A stretch of 64,000 nt of DNA from Tamarix chinensis. Its lineage: Eukaryota; Streptophyta; Magnoliopsida; Caryophyllales; Tamaricaceae. Within the stretch, counting starts at the first letter, position 1, and the number at the start of each line of letters is the position of its first letter. A program made the translations under genes and the position numbers. Below the pieces are notes generated by a model. It had not been told where the DNA came from and made no database searches. It saw only the letters and a list, made by a program, of their open reading frames with translations. The stretch is taken from positions 8,548,789 through 8,612,788 of the forward strand of contig CM060171.1 of the NCBI GenBank assembly GCA_030549775.1, read 5' to 3'. Of this stretch, positions 60,062 through 64,000 are shown in pieces.

Positions 60062-61384
60062 TGTAACACCCCCAAATTTACTACTGAAAAATTTCGTTTA
60101 ACTCAAAAGTTTTTGCGGAAGCAAGAGAACTAAAACCGTAAACTCGGGGGCATTACCGCCACACTTAGTACCAGATCGATCCATAACTACCGACCCGATA
60201 CCAAGTGCTAAGGCTAGAAAGAAATAAAACCAGAACAACCATTCATAAACCACGAGTTCTACAAATCAGAGTGCGAAGGTAAAAGTTACATTCCGAAATA
60301 CAATTTAAAAGGTCCATATATCAGGATACTTAAAATAACGGAATAGCAAGATACGATAAAACCCTTGAAAAGTTAAATACAACAATTGTATCCTCTAAAG
60401 ACAAATACGATTAAACCACACGATTTTCGAAGGGTAATTATCCGGACCACTTACTCACTCAGATCCAGCCTTCCACCCCAATTTAGTAAATGATCAAGAC
60501 CTGCATCAAAGGTCTGCTCCCCACCATCGGTGGATCATCACAGGACCCGGTCAATCAAGGCAGTATCAGTACGGGTCCAGTACTGAGTAAGGCGTAGACG
60601 CTAAGGCCAAGCATACAATCACAACACGTAGGCTACACGACACAATATTAAAAGCAACATGCAATCATGCACAAGATACATGCTCAACACGTCAGCCATA
60701 CATCAGGATAAGTAAGCGGAAAGCTGAATCATGCTCATACAATGTCCGTCGTTTCTTATTATGATAATAATCTCTTTTCACACATTCTTCATTAACCTGT
60801 AAGCACGGAGACCCACACTATTATAGCCGGTGGTCCGGAAATAAAACACAGGGCAGAACGCCTCTGACCACTATTCATAACCGGTGGAACGGACTGGCCC
60901 CGCACTTACATGGTGTTCCACTGTAAGTGATTAGTATCTTTCCCGTGGTTTAACTTATTCATTTGGGTCTGTCGAGCCCGAATCCCTCCACTATTATAGC
61001 CGGTGGTCCGGAAATATAATCACAGGGCAAAACGCCTCTGACCACTATTATAGCCGGTGGATCGGCACGAAACGCACAGGGCAGAACGCCTCTGACCACT
61101 ATTCATAACCGGTGGAACGGACTGGGTCGGGCTCATCAGTCTTTCACTTTACGTAATTAATGTCTTATTCGTATCTTATTGAATCACATCATGTCCTTGA
61201 CATGCATAAATCATTCACTACATTCTTTACACATCACAAACGGTAAAATTCCACATTCATAACTATACTTTGCTCAATAATACACATGATAACACCAAAC
61301 AACTCTACACAGCCATACGGACCATGATTGTCCACACCAAGCCATGGTTAACCCTCCTTAACCTCATTTGTCTATAACAACCAT

Positions 61385-62280
61385 AATACCATCACGAAAA
61401 CCCTAATACCACCATAAGCCATTTACACCACCCAAGTATTCATTAATACCACTATATAAACCCTAATACCACCTTGCAAACCCTAATACCACCATAAGTA
61501 TTTAATACCACCAAGTAATCATTAATACCACTATATAAACCCTAATACACCTTGCAAACCCTAACACCACCATAAGTATTTAATACCACCAAGAATCATA
61601 AATACAACCATATAAACCCTAATACCACCTTGCAAACCCTAATACCACCATAAGTATTTAATACCACCAAGTAATTATAAATACGACCATATAAACCCTA
61701 ATACCACCTTGCAAACCCTAATACCACCATAAGTATTTAATACCACCAAGTAATTATAAATACAACCATATAAACCCTAATACCACCTTGCAAACCCTAA
61801 TACCACCATAAGTATTTAATACCACCAAGTAATTATAAATACGACCATATAAACCCTAATACCACCTTGCAAACCCTAATACCACCATAAGTATTTAATA
61901 CCACCAAGTAATTATAAATACAACCATATAAACCCTAATACCACCTTGCAAACCCTAATACCACCATAAGTCATTAATACCACCAAGAAATCATAAATAC
62001 TACTATATAAACCCTAATACCACCTTACAAACCCTAATACCACCATAGGTCATTAATACCACCAAGTAATCATTAAAACAACTATATAAACCCTAATACC
62101 ACCATAAGTCATTAAGACCACCAAGTAATCATTAATACAACTATATAAACCCTATTACCACCTTGCAAACCCTAATACCACCATAAGACATTAATACCAC
62201 CAAGTAATCATTAAAACAATTATATAAACCCTAATACCACCTTGCAAACCCTAATACCACCATACCACCCATAATATCAC
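61385..62280. repeat. Tandem array, about 79 bp unit (element G)
   Basis: About eleven copies, each with CCCTAATACCACC twice, a CATAAGTATTTAATACCACC phrase, AAGTAAT and a CATATAAACC phrase. Central copies are nearly identical and the edges more diverged, which suggests recent expansion by unequal exchange or slippage. E has only two to four related copies (GCATGGTGTTGG phrases near 53330). Confidence 0.92.
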
Positions 62281-62949
62281 CAAGCGAACCCGAACTTCCC
62301 CATGCAACCTTAATTTATACCCACTCTTTTGTTTATTTAATTCCACCTTCTCCTCATTATCTCACAAATGGTGAATTCCTTAGGTCGTCCATACCTAGTT
62401 TAGCCAACATACTTCCCTTTGGTTATTCTAACCGCTTAGTTTTCTTTTCAAGTCCCCCACTTCACCACACTCCCTCACATCACCCAACCTATATGTCGTA
62501 GGGTCACGTCACATCACACCACATCACACTTGTACCACAACATATTAGTACACGAAGACTAGGATACGGGGACGTACCTCGGATCCATGCTGCGCTTCAC
62601 AAATATACACATAATACACAGGTTATAGCATACAATTGTACAAAGCATATAAGACACTTAAAACAAGCAGTGCACACAAGTGGCCTTAGTTACGTCCTTA
62701 CCTAAATCGGCGTCGGGCTTGGAGCACGCTCCTACACCTCCTGAGGTTTGACCCGGTTGCCTATAAGAGGGAAATACTTAGGGTTAATCTCCCTCTTCCA
62801 GAATTATCAAATTCCTATCTTACCCCTATCATGGCCTAATACCAAGGCTACTATTAGTGACGGGGTTTATAAATAAAGGGTAGGTTATTACTACTCTTAC
62901 GATAACTTAAACGGATTATCGCTACTTAAAGTAGATTTTAGCAAATCCA

Positions 62950-63715
62950 AATACTAAGGTGAGTGTTTTAATATCATTAATAATAATTACCAATAATACC
63001 TACCATAATAAGAATACTATTTATAATAATAGTGCTCCTAATAAAAATAATAATAGCTATAATGATAATAATGATAATAGTGATAATTGAAATCATATTA
63101 GCATTAGTAATAGTGTATTATCGAGAATAATAATAATAATAATAAAGTATTTGTACAACCATAGTCGCTTAGGTGACAAAATCAATAATAATGTTAATAA
63201 TAATAATAGTGATAATAATAATAATGATAGGAATGAAGACAATAATAATATAAATAATCATAATAAATACAATGAAATTATTAGTAATAACATCACGATT
63301 ATAAAAATAATATTAATAAGGATAGTAAGAATAATAGTAATAATACGTAGGATAGTAAGAGTACTAGAATAATACTAATAGGAATGATAGCGATGATAAT
63401 GATAATACTAAGAAAAATAAACATAAAAACATTAGTGTTAAGTATAGTAACGATAATAGTGATGATAGCAATAATGCTAGTAACAATAATACAATAGTGA
63501 AAATAACACTAATAAATATAACAATAATAATAATTACGATAATAATAACACAATGGTTGTGGCAATACTAAGCATAGCAAAATAATAAGGTAATAACATT
63601 AAAGTATAACATTAAGGAGGATAATGATAGTAATAATCGATAAAATGATAGATGTGTTAACACAATAACGATAAAGCAATAATAAGAATAATAATGATAA
63701 TAATGATAACAATAC

Positions 63716-63756
<41 letters not shown>

Positions 63757-64000
63757 TGGGTAATAATGGTAATGATAATAATAATAATAATAGTAATAAT
63801 AATAATAATAACAACAACCATAATAACGTTGATAATAAAAATAGTAAAGACAATAATAATAATGATAATAACAACAATGCTACTACTAATAATAATAGTA
63901 ATAGTAATAGCAATAATAATAATAATAATAATAATAACAATAATAGTACTAACAATAACAATAGTAAAAATAACAATAATAATATTAATAATAATAATTA
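62950..64000. repeat. Degenerate (AAT)n tract over 1 kb (element G)
   Basis: AATAATGATAATA-type DNA with single-base changes throughout, with purer AAT runs near 63715-63755 and 63915-63935. It is the much enlarged counterpart of the ATT zone of E (52260-52820). Confidence 0.9.

Larger units (their letters stand above)
60062..64000 (-). mobile_element. G: reverse gypsy LTR of the E type, runs off the right edge
   Basis: It begins TGTAACACCCCCAAATTTA just after ATTAC (60057-60061), presumably one half of the target duplication. In plus coordinates it has: the CCGCCACACTTAGTACCAG block, a palindrome variant of CAGTAC/GTACTG (60567-60585), ACCGGTGG repeats (60820-61130), a 79-bp array (61385-62280), a GGAGCACGCTCCTACACC block near 62720 that is the reverse complement of E near 53060, and a very long AAT-type tract (62950-64000). 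The right end is not in the window. The frames at 63151-63372 and 63599-63976 are microsatellite translations. Confidence 0.88.

Noticed and set aside
63599..63976. Poly-Leu open frame
   Set aside because: Translation of a degenerate AAT/ATT microsatellite.

Overview
The window looks like a repeat-dense, gene-poor stretch of a flowering-plant (probably eudicot) nuclear chromosome, perhaps pericentromeric. It is very AT-rich, has one intact gene, and is otherwise built of plant-type transposable elements inserted inside each other: Ty3/gypsy and Ty1/copia elements, an L1-type LINE, and hAT- and possibly CACTA-like remnants. I cannot name the species.

The only convincing protein gene is a single-exon patatin-like lipid acyl hydrolase at 18089-19456 (+). 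It has a TATA box, an overlapping upstream ORF and a poly(A) signal. It sits in about 9 kb of mostly unrecognised AT-rich DNA.

Layout. 1-7112: a forward giant LTR (running off the left edge) carrying two nested reverse LTRs (436-2238 and 2321-7051). 7113-8648: a fold-back MITE-like piece, a pyrimidine-rich stretch and a 200-bp tandem duplication. 8649-11621: an old diverged LTR. 11622-17985: AT-rich DNA with a possible CACTA remnant. 17986-19600: the gene. 21156-21858: a separate LTR-like element with heat-shock elements. 22430-22800: telomere-like and (TA)n repeats. From 22800 to the right edge: a minus-strand copia pol relic split by a solo LTR (23787-27852) and then by a minus-strand gypsy element that starts at 29108. 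The gypsy 3' LTR holds L (29896-39609), which holds M (30680-35838), and also a hAT MITE. Its pol is split by repeat N (42794-48796, itself holding solo LTR D, 42957-47113) and by a 5'-truncated LINE (50375-58350, holding solo LTR E, 50695-54567, and a 30-bp mini-element). The gypsy reverse-transcriptase relic is followed by a truncated LTR F, which is broken by LTR G (60062 to the edge).

Most large elements belong to one superfamily of 3.5-5 kb LTRs that begin near TGTAACACCCC and end near GGGGTGTTACA. Six insertions carry perfect 5-bp target duplications: TATAT, AGACT, CCATG, GATGA, ATATC and TGGAT. One LTR (K) abuts a recognisable gypsy pol end, which shows that these are gypsy LTRs and not TIR DNA transposons.

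The most unusual signals are: (1) a 30-bp element, both LTR termini joined, with a perfect 5-bp duplication; (2) a predicted intron of about 145 nt inside the LTRs, at the same place in five copies, with a hairpin over its 5' splice site; (3) two further hairpin or palindrome motifs kept by compensatory changes; and (4) a single slot in the LTR filled by unrelated tandem arrays in different subfamilies. All of this is read by eye; no alignment or database search was run.
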